From Chordicoccus furentiruminis (GTDB lineage Bacteria > Bacillota > Clostridia > Lachnospirales > Lachnospiraceae), in contig NZ_CP048829.1 in NCBI RefSeq assembly GCF_019355395.1, positions 2,769,001 to 2,833,000 of the forward strand: a stretch of DNA of 64,000 nucleotides, given 5' to 3'. The notes below the pieces were generated by a model that saw only the letters and a program-made list of their open reading frames with translations, searched no databases and had not been told where the DNA came from. Every line of letters begins with the position of its first letter. Within the stretch, counting starts at the first letter, position 1. The translations under genes and the position numbers were made by a program. Below, in pieces: positions 1 to 9,697 of the stretch.

Positions 1-2
1 TC

Positions 3-152
3 CTGCCGCTCGGCGGGACGCGGGTGCGCATTCGCCTTAACGGGACGGTGCGTGATCTTGACGCGGGCGATCCGCACTGCGGTCTTGATGAGCCGCTTCG
101 GAAGCTGATCGTCACGGTTCTCACGGACAAGCCGTATCTTTTGAGAAAATAA
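3..152 (+). CDS. C-terminal end of a truncated CDS, possibly YgfK-like
   Basis: An open frame enters from the left edge and stops with TAA at 150-152, giving 49 residues that end in DKPYLLRK. The piece has no motif of its own. Because the next genes are an Fe-S protein and an xdhD-type hydroxylase, and E. coli ygfK lies in the same cluster with a C-terminal tail of roughly this pattern, YgfK (a putative selenate reductase-type Fe-S/flavin subunit) is my inference. It rests mainly on context. The codon usage is GC-rich like its neighbours. Confidence 0.45.
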   Translation: MPLGGTRVRIRLNGTVRDLDAGDPHCGLDEPLRKLIVTVLTDKPYLLRK

Positions 153-157
153 GGCAG

Positions 158-184
158 CCGGATCCCGGCTTTGCCGGGATCCGG
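158..184. terminator. Perfect hairpin after the first gene
   Basis: A 12-bp perfect inverted repeat (CCGGATCCCGGC, loop TTT, GCCGGGATCCGG) begins six bases after the stop codon of the truncated gene. No T-run follows, so it may stabilise the upstream message or cause a pause rather than being a classic intrinsic terminator. Confidence 0.5.
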
Positions 185-280
185 AACGCCGGTATGTCCG
201 GTGTCTGCATCTTGATGCGGCGGGGGCCCGGCTTCGAAGGCGGAGGCCGGCTGACGCACTGCGCGGAGGGAGAACAGCGG

Positions 281-775
281 ATGGAGAGAAAGGGCAAAAT
301 GAGGGCTGTCGTCGCGTGCGCGGGCGGCTGCGAACGGAAGAGTGACGGGACGCGCGCGTGCCGGTACGGCTGTCTGGCCTGCGGCGCCTGTGCCGCGGCC
401 TGTCCCCGCGGCGCCATCCGCATTCTGCGGACAGGCCGGGGGGAGGCCGCACAGAGCGACCAGACACGCTGTATCGGCTGCGGACAATGCGTCAGTGCCT
501 GTCCGCAGCATCTGATCCGGCTTGTGCCGGCGGAGAACCGGATTCAGGTGATCTGCTCGAACCGGGATCCCGGACGGGAGGCGCGGACGGAGTGCCCGAA
601 CAGCTGCATCGGCTGCGGACGGTGCGAAAGGGTCTGTTCATCCGGTGCGATCCGGCTTGAGGGCGCGCTGGCCGTGATCCGGGAGGAGAAGTGCATTGCA
701 TGCGGGATGTGCGCCGTGAGCTGTCCGCGAAGCGTGATCCATGACGCGGACGGTCTGCTTTCTGATCCCTGGTGA
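281..775 (+). CDS. RnfB-like soluble poly-[4Fe-4S] ferredoxin
   Basis: This is a 164-residue electron carrier. ATG 281 is chosen because GGAGGG (265-270) lies 10 bases before it. An in-frame ATG at 194 would add 29 residues unlike any Fe-S protein. The protein carries four Cys clusters of the CxxCxxCxxxCP type: CLACGACAAACP, CIGCGQCVSACP, CIGCGRCERVC and CIACGMCAVSCP. The order, and the linker beginning VICSNRD between clusters two and three, match the C-terminal ferredoxin half of RnfB. The N-terminal membrane anchor of RnfB is absent. It ends 12 bases before the hydroxylase start, so it probably passes electrons from or to that enzyme in the cytoplasm. The partner is inferred. Confidence 0.8.
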   Translation: MERKGKMRAVVACAGGCERKSDGTRACRYGCLACGACAAACPRGAIRILRTGRGEAAQSDQTRCIGCGQCVSACPQHLIRLVPAENRIQVICSNRDPGREARTECPNSCIGCGRCERVCSSGAIRLEGALAVIREEKCIACGMCAVSCPRSVIHDADGLLSDPW

Positions 776-787
776 GGAGGAGAACGG

Positions 788-3739
788 TTGGAAGAATACA
801 CATTTACCGTGAACGGGGCGGTATGCCGTACGGCGGAGAAGACGTCCCTGCTGCGCTATCTCCGGGATGAGCTCCGGCTCTACTCCGTGAAAGACGGATG
901 CAGCGAGGGTGCCTGCGGGACCTGTACGGTGATCGTCGACGGCGTCGCGGTCCGGGCCTGCGTGATGACGACGGAGAAGGCGGCCGGACACCGGATTCTG
1001 ACGGTGGAAGGGCTCTCCGTCCGTGAGAAGGAGGCCTTTGTCTGCGCTTTCGGCTCAAGCGGCTCTGTGCAGTGCGGCTTCTGCATTCCGGGGATGGTGA
1101 TGGCAGGAAAGGCGCTGCTCGACCGCTGCCCGGATCCGGCGGAGGAGGAAATCCGAACCGCGCTCCGCGGCAATCTGTGCCGCTGCACCGGGTACAAGAA
1201 GATCGTCGAGGGGATCCGGCGGGCCGCCGCGATCCTTCGCGGAGAGGCGCAGCCGGAGGACTTCGAGGCGGATGAGGACATCCGCGTCGGCAGGAGAACC
1301 TTCCGTGTGGATGTGAGGAGAAAGACGCTTGGCTATGGCAAGTACCCGGACGATATCGGACCCGAGTACTTTGTACCGGAGGGAAGCCGGCCGGAGTTTT
1401 TGAATCCGGACGTGAAAGGGGACGCGGGCATCCGCTCGTTTGTGACGGTCGGTTCCTCGATGCCGCCGATGGCCTACGCCTCCTGCGTCCGGTCCCGATA
1501 CCCCCGGGCGAGGATTCTGAAGATCGACGCCTCCCGGGCGCTTGCGCTTCCCGGCGTGCTCCGGGTGCTGACCGCGAAGGACGTACCCTGCAATAAGGTA
1601 GGTCATATTCAGCAGGACTGGGATGTGATGATCGCGGAAGGCGATGTCACAAGGTATGTGGGAGACGCACTTTGTCTGGTGGTCGCGGAGTCGCCCTATA
1701 TCCTCGCGAAGGCAAAGGCACTGGTGAAGGTGGAATATGAAGAACTGGAGCCGGTGCGGAATATCTTCGAGGCGAGGACGGAAGGCGCGCCCCGGATCCA
1801 CGAGGATACGCCCGGCAATCTCTGCCAGTCGCGTCATGTGGTGCGGGGCGACGCGAAGGGCGCGCTCGCCCGCTCGGCCCATGTGGTGACCCGGCACTTC
1901 GTCACGCCGTTTACGGAGCATGCGTTTCTGGAACCCGAGTGCGCGGTGGCCTATCCGTACCGGAACGGCGTCAAGGTGCTTACTACGGATCAGGGGGCTT
2001 ACGACACGAGACGGGAGATCCTGACGATGTTCGGATGGCAGGATACGCCGGACCGGGTGGTGGTCGAAAATCAGCTCGTGGGGGGCGGCTTCGGAGGCAA
2101 GGAGGATGTGACAGTTCAGCATCTTGCGGCGCTGGCCGCGTGGATCTGCCGCCGTCCCGTGAAGGCGAAGCTGACCCGGAGCGAGTCGCTGGCGGTGCAT
2201 CCGAAGCGGCACGCGATGGACGCCACCTTCACACTGGGCTGCGACGAAGAGGGAAACTTCACGGCGCTCGACTGCGAAATCAACTTTGACACGGGGGCCT
2301 ACGCCTCGCTCTGCGGTCCGGTGCTGGAACGGGCCTGCACCCATGCGGTAGGGCCGTACCGCTATCAGAATACGGATATCCGCGGGTACGGCTACTACAC
2401 CGACAATCCGCCGGCCGGCGCTTTCCGCGGCTTCGGCGTCTGTCAGAGCGAGTTTGCGCTGGAATCTCTGATCAATCTGCTGGCAGAGGAGACAGGCCTT
2501 ACGCCCTGGGAAATCCGCTACCGGAACGCCATTGAGCCGGGAGAGACGCTTCCCAACGGACAGACGGCGGATCTGTCCACTGCGCTGAAGGAGACGCTGG
2601 TGGCGGTGAAGCCGTATTTCGACGCCCATCCCGGCCGCGCGGGCATCGCCTGCGCCATGAAGAACGCCGGCGTCGGCGTCGGACTTCCGGACAAAGGACG
2701 GGCGCGCCTTGAGGTGCGCGGCGGTGTCGTTTCCATCTATTCGGCGGCGTCCGACATCGGGCAGGGGTGTCTGACGGTTTTCTGTCAGGATGTCGCCGAG
2801 GCCACCGGACTTCCGCGGGATCGGATTCTGAACGGCATCGCTTCGACGGAGAATGCACCCGACTCCGGCACCACGTCGGGCTCACGGCAGACGCTTCTGA
2901 CCGGCGAGGCGGTCCGGGGCGCGGCCTTCCTTTTAAGAGATGCCATGGCAGCGGTGACGATGACCGGAGATCCGTCGAAAGTGGCGGAGACGCTGCTCAG
3001 CGGCATCGGCCTTGAGGCGGAGCCGCTCAATACCGAAGCGGCTTACGGAACCGGAACCGGCGACGCTCCCGGCGCCGGGAAGGGGCCCTTCGTCAGCCGG
3101 CGGATTCATATTGCGGCGGACGGTGCGATATGCGGGGAAGGGAGCGGCCTCAATCAGGGTACCTACGGAGAGAACGGCACCCAGAGCCGGATCCACGGCG
3201 CGCCGGTGCCGGATCCGGAAAGGGCTCTGTCCATGCTGGAGGGATTCGATTTCTGCTACGAATACTACGAGCCGACGGATCCGCTCTCAGCGTACCGGAA
3301 GGAGCATCCGAAGAGCCATATCGCCTACGCCTACGCCACCAATGTGGTGGTGCTGGACGACGCAGGCCGCGTCACCGACGTGTACGCTGCCTATGACGCG
3401 GGCCGCGTCATCAATCCGCTCTCCATCGAGGGTCAGATCGAGGGGGGCGTGCTGATGGGACTCGGTTACGCGCTGACCGAGGACTGGCCGCTTAAGGAGT
3501 GCGTCCCGACGGCGCGCTTCGGGACGCTGGGCCTCTTCCGCGCGCCGGACGTTCCCCGGATTCATGCGATCTGCGTGGAGAAGAAGGAGCTGCTGGGCGT
3601 GGCCTACGGTGCGAAAGGGATCGGAGAGATCACGACGATTCCGGCCGCGCCGGCCTGTCAGGGCGCGTATTATGCCTTTGACCGTCGGTTCCGCACGACG
3701 CTGCCGCTTCCGGGGACATTTTATGCATCTCGGCCTTGA
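788..3739 (+). CDS. xdhD: Fused [2Fe-2S]/molybdopterin hydroxylase, xanthine dehydrogenase type (XdhD-like)
   Basis: A 983-residue cytoplasmic enzyme expected to hydroxylate a purine or similar N-heterocycle using water and a molybdenum cofactor. It starts at TTG 788 behind GAGGAGG. Residues 1-140 hold two [2Fe-2S] sites: a plant-type ferredoxin motif (C38, C43, C46, C58) and the CGFC...CRC motif (C96, C99, C131, C133). The rest is the molybdopterin domain, with [14 protein letters not shown] and the catalytic-Glu motif KGIGE near the C terminus. There is no FAD domain, as in E. coli XdhD, and no FAD-subunit gene is visible here. Family members of this layout are often called selenium-dependent xanthine dehydrogenases. 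The exact substrate cannot be read from the sequence. Confidence 0.88.
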   Translation: MEEYTFTVNGAVCRTAEKTSLLRYLRDELRLYSVKDGCSEGACGTCTVIVDGVAVRACVMTTEKAAGHRILTVEGLSVREKEAFVCAFGSSGSVQCGFCIPGMVMAGKALLDRCPDPAEEEIRTALRGNLCRCTGYKKIVEGIRRAAAILRGEAQPEDFEADEDIRVGRRTFRVDVRRKTLGYGKYPDDIGPEYFVPEGSRPEFLNPDVKGDAGIRSFVTVGSSMPPMAYASCVRSRYPRARILKIDASRALALPGVLRVLTAKDVPCNKVGHIQQDWDVMIAEGDVTRYVGDALCLVVAESPYILAKAKALVKVEYEELEPVRNIFEARTEGAPRIHEDTPGNLCQSRHVVRGDAKGALARSAHVVTRHFVTPFTEHAFLEPECAVAYPYRNGVKVLTTDQGAYDTRREILTMFGWQDTPDRVVVENQLVGGGFGGKEDVTVQHLAALAAWICRRPVKAKLTRSESLAVHPKRHAMDATFTLGCDEEGNFTALDCEINFDTGAYASLCGPVLERACTHAVGPYRYQNTDIRGYGYYTDNPPAGAFRGFGVCQSEFALESLINLLAEETGLTPWEIRYRNAIEPGETLPNGQTADLSTALKETLVAVKPYFDAHPGRAGIACAMKNAGVGVGLPDKGRARLEVRGGVVSIYSAASDIGQGCLTVFCQDVAEATGLPRDRILNGIASTENAPDSGTTSGSRQTLLTGEAVRGAAFLLRDAMAAVTMTGDPSKVAETLLSGIGLEAEPLNTEAAYGTGTGDAPGAGKGPFVSRRIHIAADGAICGEGSGLNQGTYGENGTQSRIHGAPVPDPERALSMLEGFDFCYEYYEPTDPLSAYRKEHPKSHIAYAYATNVVVLDDAGRVTDVYAAYDAGRVINPLSIEGQIEGGVLMGLGYALTEDWPLKECVPTARFGTLGLFRAPDVPRIHAICVEKKELLGVAYGAKGIGEITTIPAAPACQGAYYAFDRRFRTTLPLPGTFYASRP

Positions 3740-3763
3740 CGGGAGCCCGGCGGATGGTATGAT
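3736..3763 (+). promoter_or_regulatory. Sigma-70-type promoter for ygeY
   Basis: TTGACG (3736-3741), a 16-base spacer, then TATGAT (3758-3763) preceded by TGG (extended -10). The -35 box overlaps the xdhD stop codon, so ygeY has its own start of transcription. Confidence 0.65.
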
Positions 3764-3812
3764 AGAAATAGATCTAACAAAAAGTAAGGCAACCAGAAAA
3801 AGAGGTGGAATG

Positions 3813-5189
3813 ATGGAGCTGGATTATTCTGCAATCAAACAGGCGGCAGAGAACGCAAAATCGGAGATGAGCCGTTTCCTCAGAGAGATGATTTCCCATC
3901 CCAGCGAGAGCTGCGAGGAGGAAGCCGTCGTCCGCTGCATCAAGGCCGAGATGGAGAAGGTCGGTTTCGACAAGGTGGAGATCGACGGACTCGGCAATGT
4001 CATCGGCTGGATGGGCGAGGGAGAGAAGATCATCGCCATCGATTCCCATGTGGATACGGTGGGGATCGGGAACCGGGCCAACTGGAAGGAGGATCCCTAC
4101 AAGGGATACGAGACGGATGAGATCATCTACGGCCGCGGCGGCTCCGATCAGGAGGGCGGCATGGCGGCGGCCGTCTACGGCGCGAAGATCATGAAGGACA
4201 TGCATCTGATTCCGGAAGGCTACCGGCTGATGGTCGTGGGTTCCGTGATGGAGGAGGACTGCGACGGACTCTGCTGGCAGTACATTGTCAATAAGGAGCA
4301 TATCCGTCCTGAGTTCGTGATCTCGACGGAGCCGACGGACGGAGGCATCTACCGCGGGCACCGCGGAAGGATGGAGATCCGTGTGGATGTGAAAGGCGTC
4401 AGCTGCCACGGGTCCGCGCCGGAGCGGGGCGACAACGCGATCTACAAGATGGCCGACATCATCGCCGATGTCCGGGCGCTGAACAACAACGGCTGCGACG
4501 ATTCCACCCAGATCCGCGGTCTCGTGAAGATGCTGGATCCGAAGTATAATCCCGATCACTACGAGGACGCGCGCTTCCTCGGCCGCGGCACCTGCACGGT
4601 CTCCCAGATTTTCTATACATCTCCGAGCCGCTGCGCGGTGGCGGATTCCTGCGCGATTTCCATCGACCGCCGCATGACGGCCGGCGAGACCTGGGATACC
4701 TGCCTCGACGAGATCCGTTCACTGCCTTCCGTGAAGAAGTACGGCGACGACGTGAAGGTTTCGATGTATATGTACAGCCGCCCGTCCTGGAAGGGCACGG
4801 TCTATGAGACGGAAGCCTATTTCCCGACCTGGATCAACAAAGAGAGCGCGGCGCATGTGAAGGCTCTGATCGATGCCCACAAGGCGCTGTTCGGTGACCG
4901 CCGCAGGAGTCCGGAGAGCCAGAAGGAGATCCGGAACCGTCCGCTGACCGACAAGTGGACCTTCTCCACCAACGGCGTCTCGATTCAGGGCCGCTACGGT
5001 ATCCCGTGCGTCGGCTTCGGGCCGGGTGCGGAGAGCCAGGCGCACGCCCCCAACGAGATCACATGGAAACAGGATCTGGTGGACTGCGCGGCGATGTACG
5101 CGGCCGCGATCGCCCTCTATCCGACAGAGGAGAAGACGGACGACATCACGGAGTACCGCGGCGGGAAGACAAACAACCACATCGAGTGA
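3813..5189 (+). CDS. ygeY: YgeY-family M20-type metallohydrolase
   Basis: A 458-residue zinc-dependent amidohydrolase/deacylase of the M20/ArgE-DapE superfamily, in the subfamily called YgeY, linked to selenium and purine metabolism. ATG 3813 is chosen because GAGGTGG ends four bases upstream; ATG 3810 is too close. Metal-site motifs are visible: [16 protein letters not shown] (Asp and Gly-rich), and MEEDCDG, which supplies the catalytic Glu pair. Further motifs are STEPTDG and HAPNE near the C terminus. Length fits the family. It lies between the hydroxylase and the carbamoyltransferase, so it likely cuts an N-acyl or N-carbamoyl intermediate of the same pathway. Its substrate is not established from sequence. 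Confidence 0.88.
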   Translation: MELDYSAIKQAAENAKSEMSRFLREMISHPSESCEEEAVVRCIKAEMEKVGFDKVEIDGLGNVIGWMGEGEKIIAIDSHVDTVGIGNRANWKEDPYKGYETDEIIYGRGGSDQEGGMAAAVYGAKIMKDMHLIPEGYRLMVVGSVMEEDCDGLCWQYIVNKEHIRPEFVISTEPTDGGIYRGHRGRMEIRVDVKGVSCHGSAPERGDNAIYKMADIIADVRALNNNGCDDSTQIRGLVKMLDPKYNPDHYEDARFLGRGTCTVSQIFYTSPSRCAVADSCAISIDRRMTAGETWDTCLDEIRSLPSVKKYGDDVKVSMYMYSRPSWKGTVYETEAYFPTWINKESAAHVKALIDAHKALFGDRRRSPESQKEIRNRPLTDKWTFSTNGVSIQGRYGIPCVGFGPGAESQAHAPNEITWKQDLVDCAAMYAAAIALYPTEEKTDDITEYRGGKTNNHIE

Positions 5190-5196
5190 AACGGGC

Positions 5197-5214
5197 CCGG
5201 CGCAGCGGCGCCGG
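5197..5214. terminator. GC-rich hairpin after ygeY
   Basis: CCGGCGC and GCGCCGG pair around an AGCG loop a few bases after the ygeY stop. No T-run follows, so attenuation or message stabilisation is as likely as termination. Confidence 0.3.
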
Positions 5215-5298
5215 CCGGAACCAAACGGCTGTCCCGGACCGTCAGGACCCGGCGGATGCATGTTCATGAACGACGAGAGAAGATAAGGAGAGAAAAAG

Positions 5299-6498
5299 AT
5301 GGACGCAGCACTCAAACAGTATCTGGATCACCTCCGCAGCCTGCATTTTGCGGACATGTACGAGAACGACTTTTTCTGGACCTGGGACAAGACAGACGAG
5401 GAGATCGAGGCCGTCTTCACAGTGGCCGACACGCTCCGCTACATGCGGGAGCACAACATTTCCACGAAAATCTTTGATTCGGGGCTCGGCATCAGCATCT
5501 TCCGGGACAACTCAACCCGCACCCGCTTCAGCTTCCGTTCGGCCTGCAACATGCTCGGTCTGACAGTGGCGGATCTGGACGAGAAGAAGAGCCAGATCGC
5601 GCACGGCGAGACGGTCCGGGAGACAGCCAACATGATCTCCTTCATGGCGGACGTCATCGGGATCCGCGACGACATGTACATCGGAAAGGGTCATACCTAT
5701 CAGAAGACGATCGCCGATTCGGTCGCCGAGGGTTACCGGGACGGCGTGCTGGAGCAGAAGCCGACCCTCGTCAATCTGCAGTGCGACGTGGATCATCCGA
5801 CGCAGTGCATGGCGGATATGCTCCACATCATCCATCAGTTCGGCGGCGTGGAGAACCTGAAGGGGAAGAAGCTGGCGATGACCTGGGCTTATTCGCCCAG
5901 CTACGGCAAGCCGCTCAGCGTGCCGCAGGGCGTAATCGGGCTGATGACCCGGTTCGGCATGGATGTGGTGCTCGCCCATCCGGAAGGCTATGACGTGATG
6001 CCTGAGGTGGAGAAGGTCGCATCGGAGAATGCAGCCCGTTCCGGCGGCTCGTTCCGCAAGGTGAACACGATGGAGGAGGCTTTCGAGGGCGCCGACATCG
6101 TCTATCCGAAGAGCTGGGCGCCTTTCGCGGCTATGGAGAAGCGCACGAAACTCTACGGAGACGGCGACTTCGACGGCATCGACCGGCTGGAAAAGGAACT
6201 GCTGGCCCAGAACGCGAACTACAAGAACTGGTGCTGCACCGAGGAGATGATGTCCCGGACGAAGGACGGGAAGGCGCTTTACCTGCACTGCCTGCCGGCG
6301 GACATCAACAACGTCTCCTGCAAGGACGGCGAGGTGGCCGATACGGTCTTCGACCGCTATCGCGTCCCGCTGTACAAAGAGGCGTCCTTCAAGCCGTATA
6401 TCATCGCGGCGATGATCTTCCTCGCGAAGGAGAAGGATCCGGCCGCTGTGCTGGAGGCGCTGGAGAAGCGTGGAGCAAACCGGTTCTTTAAGGGATAA
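5299..6498 (+). CDS. ygeW: Knotted carbamoyltransferase YgeW
   Basis: A 399-residue aspartate/ornithine carbamoyltransferase relative. The carbamoyl-phosphate loop reads DNSTRTRFSF (STRT near residues 72-75), and the second-domain motif HCLPAD is present near residue 330. The length and sequence agree with YgeW, a family of unknown acceptor found with xdhD, ygeY and carbamate kinase. The natural direction is probably phosphorolysis of a carbamoylated catabolite to carbamoyl phosphate, which the next gene product would use to make ATP. This direction is inference from the neighbourhood. AAGGAG lies upstream of ATG 5299. Confidence 0.9.
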   Translation: MDAALKQYLDHLRSLHFADMYENDFFWTWDKTDEEIEAVFTVADTLRYMREHNISTKIFDSGLGISIFRDNSTRTRFSFRSACNMLGLTVADLDEKKSQIAHGETVRETANMISFMADVIGIRDDMYIGKGHTYQKTIADSVAEGYRDGVLEQKPTLVNLQCDVDHPTQCMADMLHIIHQFGGVENLKGKKLAMTWAYSPSYGKPLSVPQGVIGLMTRFGMDVVLAHPEGYDVMPEVEKVASENAARSGGSFRKVNTMEEAFEGADIVYPKSWAPFAAMEKRTKLYGDGDFDGIDRLEKELLAQNANYKNWCCTEEMMSRTKDGKALYLHCLPADINNVSCKDGEVADTVFDRYRVPLYKEASFKPYIIAAMIFLAKEKDPAAVLEALEKRGANRFFKG

Positions 6499-6533
6499 CG
6501 GAATGATACCGCTGCCGTGGCAGGGCAGCCGGC

Positions 6534-6577
6534 GCGGAGGATCCGTCTGGCGTGACGAGCCCGGACGGGTCCTCCGC
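6534..6577. terminator. Hairpin between ygeW and carbamate kinase gene
   Basis: GCGGAGGATCCGTC (6534-6547) and GACGGGTCCTCCGC (6564-6577) form a 14-bp stem with one G-T pair and a 16-base loop. There is no T-run. It may tune the ygeW/carbamate kinase ratio. Confidence 0.45.
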
Positions 6578-6689
6578 CGTTTCATCCGGACGGGATGAAA
6601 ACGGAAGCCGCGGGCAATGCGGGCGGACGGCCCGGCGGGAGCCTCAGAACACGGACGGCGGAAGAGCCGGAACATGATGGAGGAAAAAC

Positions 6690-7631
6690 ATGGGGAAGAG
6701 AATCGTCATCGCACTCGGCGGAAACGCGCTGGGAACCAGTCTGCCGGAACAGATGAAGGCCGTCAAGATCACGGCAAAAGCCATCGTCGACCTGATTGAG
6801 CAGGGACATGAGGTTGCGATCGCGCACGGCAACGGGCCGCAGGTCGGCATGATTCAGAACGCCATGACGCAGCTGGTCCGTTCTGATCCGGACCGCTACG
6901 TGCCGTGTCCGCTGTCTGTCTGCGTCGCCATGAGTCAGGGGTATATCGGGTACGACCTGCAGAACGCGCTCCGGGAGGAGATGCTGGACCGCGGTATCTC
7001 GAAAGGCGTCGCTACCGTGCTCACGCAGGTGGAGGTGGACCCGGGGGATCCCGCTTTCGACCATCCGACGAAACCGATCGGTGCGTTCATGACGAAGGAG
7101 GAGGCGGACCGCCTCGTCCGGGAACGGCAGTACGACGTGGTGGAGGATTCCGGCCGGGGTTACCGGAGGGTTGTGGCTTCGCCGAAGCCGGTTAGCATCA
7201 TTGAAATCGGAACCATCCAGTCCCTTCTTGATACGGATCATGTCGTTGTGGCCTGCGGGGGAGGCGGCATACCGGTCTTTCGTACGCAGGGGCATCATCT
7301 GAAGGGAGCGGCGGCCGTGATCGACAAGGATTTCGCCGCTTCGAGACTGGCGCAGCAGCTTGATGCCGACGTTCTGATTATTCTGACGGCGGTCGAAAAG
7401 GTCGCGATCCGGTTCGGAACGCCGGAGCAGACTGATCTCGACGAGCTGACGCCGGATCTGGCACGGAAGTACATCAGGCAGGGAGAATTCGCGCCCGGAT
7501 CGATGCTTCCGAAGGTGGAGGCGGCGGTTGAGTTCGCCGAATCCGGGCCGGGGAGAAGCGCACTGATCACGCTTCTCAGCAAGGCGTCGGAGGGGATCGC
7601 CGGACGGACGGGCACAAGGATCCGCGCGTGA
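6690..7631 (+). CDS. arcC: Carbamate kinase
   Basis: A 313-residue amino-acid-kinase-fold enzyme that transfers phosphate between carbamoyl phosphate and ADP, releasing ammonia, CO2 and ATP. The N terminus reads MGKRIVIALGGNALG, with HGNGPQVG following, both hallmarks of carbamate kinase. AVIDKDFA and the C-terminal GSMLPKVEAA motif are also present. GGAGG sits about eight bases upstream of the ATG. Downstream of YgeW and next to hydA, it corresponds in position to E. coli yqeA and is the energy-yielding step of the cluster. Confidence 0.95.
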   Translation: MGKRIVIALGGNALGTSLPEQMKAVKITAKAIVDLIEQGHEVAIAHGNGPQVGMIQNAMTQLVRSDPDRYVPCPLSVCVAMSQGYIGYDLQNALREEMLDRGISKGVATVLTQVEVDPGDPAFDHPTKPIGAFMTKEEADRLVRERQYDVVEDSGRGYRRVVASPKPVSIIEIGTIQSLLDTDHVVVACGGGGIPVFRTQGHHLKGAAAVIDKDFAASRLAQQLDADVLIILTAVEKVAIRFGTPEQTDLDELTPDLARKYIRQGEFAPGSMLPKVEAAVEFAESGPGRSALITLLSKASEGIAGRTGTRIRA

Positions 7632-7645
7632 GATTCCGCCGCGGC

Positions 7646-7654
7646 TGTGGTACA
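7646..7654 (+). promoter_or_regulatory. Extended -10 promoter upstream of hydA
   Basis: TGG-TACAAT lies 15 bases after the arcC stop codon with no clear -35 box. About 25 bases around it (TTCCGCCGCG, TGTGGTANNATAGGAAC) are nearly repeated in front of the acyl carrier protein gene at 9638-9665. Confidence 0.5.
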
Positions 7655-7750
7655 ATAGGAACATCACAAGAGGCGTCTGCGCCGCATCCCGGCGCCGTGC
7701 GAAAACCGGCGGCGGAGGTACGGCAAGGGCACGGACAGGAGGTGAGCCGA

Positions 7751-9097
7751 TTGATCATCATCAGAAACGGCGTGCTGATCACACCGGAAGGCAGAAAGGA
7801 GACTTCTCTGGCTGTCGACGGAGGACGGATAGTCAGAATCGGGCCGGTGGAACCGGGACCGGGCGATCAGGTCTATGATGCCGCCGGCTGTTATGTCTAT
7901 CCCGGTTTTATCGACGGCCACACGCATCTCGATCTGGAGGTGGCAGGCACGGTGACCGCGGATGATTTCGAGTCAGGCACGAGGGCGGCGGTCTGCGGAG
8001 GAACCACCTGTGTCGTGGATTTCGCCACCCAGTACAAGGGAGACACGGTACTTCACGCGCTGGAAACGTGGAAGAAGAAGGCGGAGGGCCGGTCTCACGC
8101 CAACGTCGCGTTCCATATGGCGATCTGCGACTGGAATGAGCGGACGAGGACGGATCTTGCGGCGCTCCGGGAAGCCGGCGTGATGTCCTTCAAGGTCTAT
8201 ATGGCGTATGACACCGCGCTTACGGATGATCAGATTCTTGAAGTGCTCGAGGCGATCAAACCGCTGGGTGGGATTCTCGGCTGCCACTGCGAGAACGGAG
8301 CGCTGGTGACGGAGCTGCAGCGTCAGCAGCTCGCAACCGGTCACACGGCGCCCTGGGCTCATCCGCTGAGCCGTCCTGCCGAGGTCGAGGCGGAAGCCAT
8401 CAACCGCTTCTGCTATCTCGGCCGTCTGGCCGGCACTCCCGTCAATGTGGTTCATCTTTCCACCCGGCTCGGGCTGGAGGAAATACGGGCCGCCAGGAGG
8501 CGGGGCCAGACCGTCTACGTTGAGACATGCCCCCAGTATCTGCTGCTGGACGAAAGCCGTTACAGGGAGCCCGGATTCGAGGGAGCGAAATATGTCTGCT
8601 CGCCTCCGCTTCGGACGAAAGAGGACATTGAGGCGCTTCGGCTCGCCGTGCTGCAGGGCGAGATCGACACGATTGCAACGGATCACTGCAGCTTCCGATT
8701 CCGTGACCAGAAACAGGCCGGACGGGACGATTTCACAAAGATTCCGAACGGAGCGCCGGGCATTGAGCACCGTCTGGCCGTGATGATGAAGATCTTCGGA
8801 GACGATCTTGATCCGGCCGGATACTGCCGCCTCATGAGCGAGAATCCGGCGAAGCTTTTCGGGATGTATCCGCGAAAGGGCGCGCTGCTCGAGGGATCGG
8901 ACGCCGATATCTGCGTCTGGGATCCGAACGTATCGTGGACGATCCGGGCGGAATCGATGCAGCAGAACGTGGATTACACGCCGTACGAGGGTATGGCGGT
9001 CAGCGGCCGTCCGCGGTTCGTGTTTGTGAACGGAACGCTTGCGGCGAAGGACGGCATGCCCACAGAGGCGATGGCAGGCCGGTACGTCCGGAGGTGA
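7751..9097 (+). CDS. hydA: Dihydropyrimidinase/hydantoinase-type amidohydrolase (HydA)
   Basis: A 448-residue cyclic-amide hydrolase that opens dihydropyrimidine, hydantoin or related rings. TTG 7751 is chosen because AGGAGG (7737-7742) lies eight bases upstream; an in-frame GTG at 7742 would overlap that site. The binuclear metal site is readable: GHTHLD (H57, H59), the carboxylated Lys in SFKVYM (K148), HCEN, VHLST and ATDHCSF (Asp). The protein matches E. coli HyuA/HydA of the ygeW-xdhD cluster. It probably acts on the ring product made downstream of the hydroxylase; that link is inferred. Confidence 0.92.
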   Translation: MIIIRNGVLITPEGRKETSLAVDGGRIVRIGPVEPGPGDQVYDAAGCYVYPGFIDGHTHLDLEVAGTVTADDFESGTRAAVCGGTTCVVDFATQYKGDTVLHALETWKKKAEGRSHANVAFHMAICDWNERTRTDLAALREAGVMSFKVYMAYDTALTDDQILEVLEAIKPLGGILGCHCENGALVTELQRQQLATGHTAPWAHPLSRPAEVEAEAINRFCYLGRLAGTPVNVVHLSTRLGLEEIRAARRRGQTVYVETCPQYLLLDESRYREPGFEGAKYVCSPPLRTKEDIEALRLAVLQGEIDTIATDHCSFRFRDQKQAGRDDFTKIPNGAPGIEHRLAVMMKIFGDDLDPAGYCRLMSENPAKLFGMYPRKGALLEGSDADICVWDPNVSWTIRAESMQQNVDYTPYEGMAVSGRPRFVFVNGTLAAKDGMPTEAMAGRYVRR

Positions 9098-9223
9098 CAT
9101 GACTTTCGGGCAGAGGAACAGGCGGCTTTCCGGCTGTTTCAGACGGCCGGGCGTGACAGATATAGAGGGACGGAATTCGCTGCGGCGGTTTTATCCCGAA
9201 GTTTGAGACAGGAGGGATACGAA

Positions 9224-9607
9224 ATGACAGACAGAAAAGGAATTCACACGGAAAACGCGCCGGCTGCGATCGGACCTTATTCGCAGGCTGTCCGTGCCGG
9301 ACAGACCATCTATGTATCCGGCCAGCTGCCGATCGACCCGTCGACGGGAGAGTTTGCGGGAGAAGACGTCGCGAGCCAGACGAGACAGGCTCTGACCAAT
9401 ATCCGGAATATCCTGAAGGAGGCGGGAGCGGATATGAACTGTGTGGTGAAGACGACCGTTCTGCTTGCCGATATCGGGGATTTCGGCGCGATGAACAGCG
9501 TTTATGCCGAGTTTTTCGAGGCGCCGTATCCGGCCCGCGCCGCGTTTCAGGCTGCCGCGATTCCGAAGAACGCGCGGGTGGAGATCGAGGCTGTCGCCGT
9601 GATTTGA
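9224..9607 (+). CDS. ridA: RidA-family enamine/imine deaminase
   Basis: A 127-residue protein of the RidA/YjgF/Rid family, which hydrolyses reactive enamine or imine intermediates such as those released by PLP enzymes. Seen here are the opening [28 protein letters not shown], the Arg of PARAAF and the C-terminal motif [13 protein letters not shown] 9224 has GGAGGG just upstream. It follows hydA by 126 bases and may clear reactive products of the same pathway. The family is certain; the substrate is not. Confidence 0.93.
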   Translation: MTDRKGIHTENAPAAIGPYSQAVRAGQTIYVSGQLPIDPSTGEFAGEDVASQTRQALTNIRNILKEAGADMNCVVKTTVLLADIGDFGAMNSVYAEFFEAPYPARAAFQAAAIPKNARVEIEAVAVI

Positions 9608-9631
9608 CGGGGACTTCCTTCCTGTTTGGTG

Positions 9632-9660
9632 TTCAATTTCCGCCGCGCCTGTGGTAGGAT
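9632..9660 (+). promoter_or_regulatory. Promoter for the acyl carrier protein gene
   Basis: TTCAAT, a 17-base spacer and TAGGAT (9655-9660) with TGG in front. The segment 9638-9665 closely resembles the hydA promoter at 7632-7660. Confidence 0.5.
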
Positions 9661-9697
9661 AGGAACAAGTCATCGTAAGACAGGAGGAAAACAAAGC

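Noticed and set aside
1055-2629. Long antisense open frame (over 500 codons) inside the hydroxylase gene
   Set aside because: It is composed of Arg/His/Pro-rich text without motifs or a ribosome site, and mirrors a well-supported gene. High G+C makes long false antisense frames common here.
788-3739. Selenocysteine codon in the selenium-linked hydroxylase
   Set aside because: No internal TGA is present; in this family selenium is thought to be a labile cofactor, so no SECIS element is expected.
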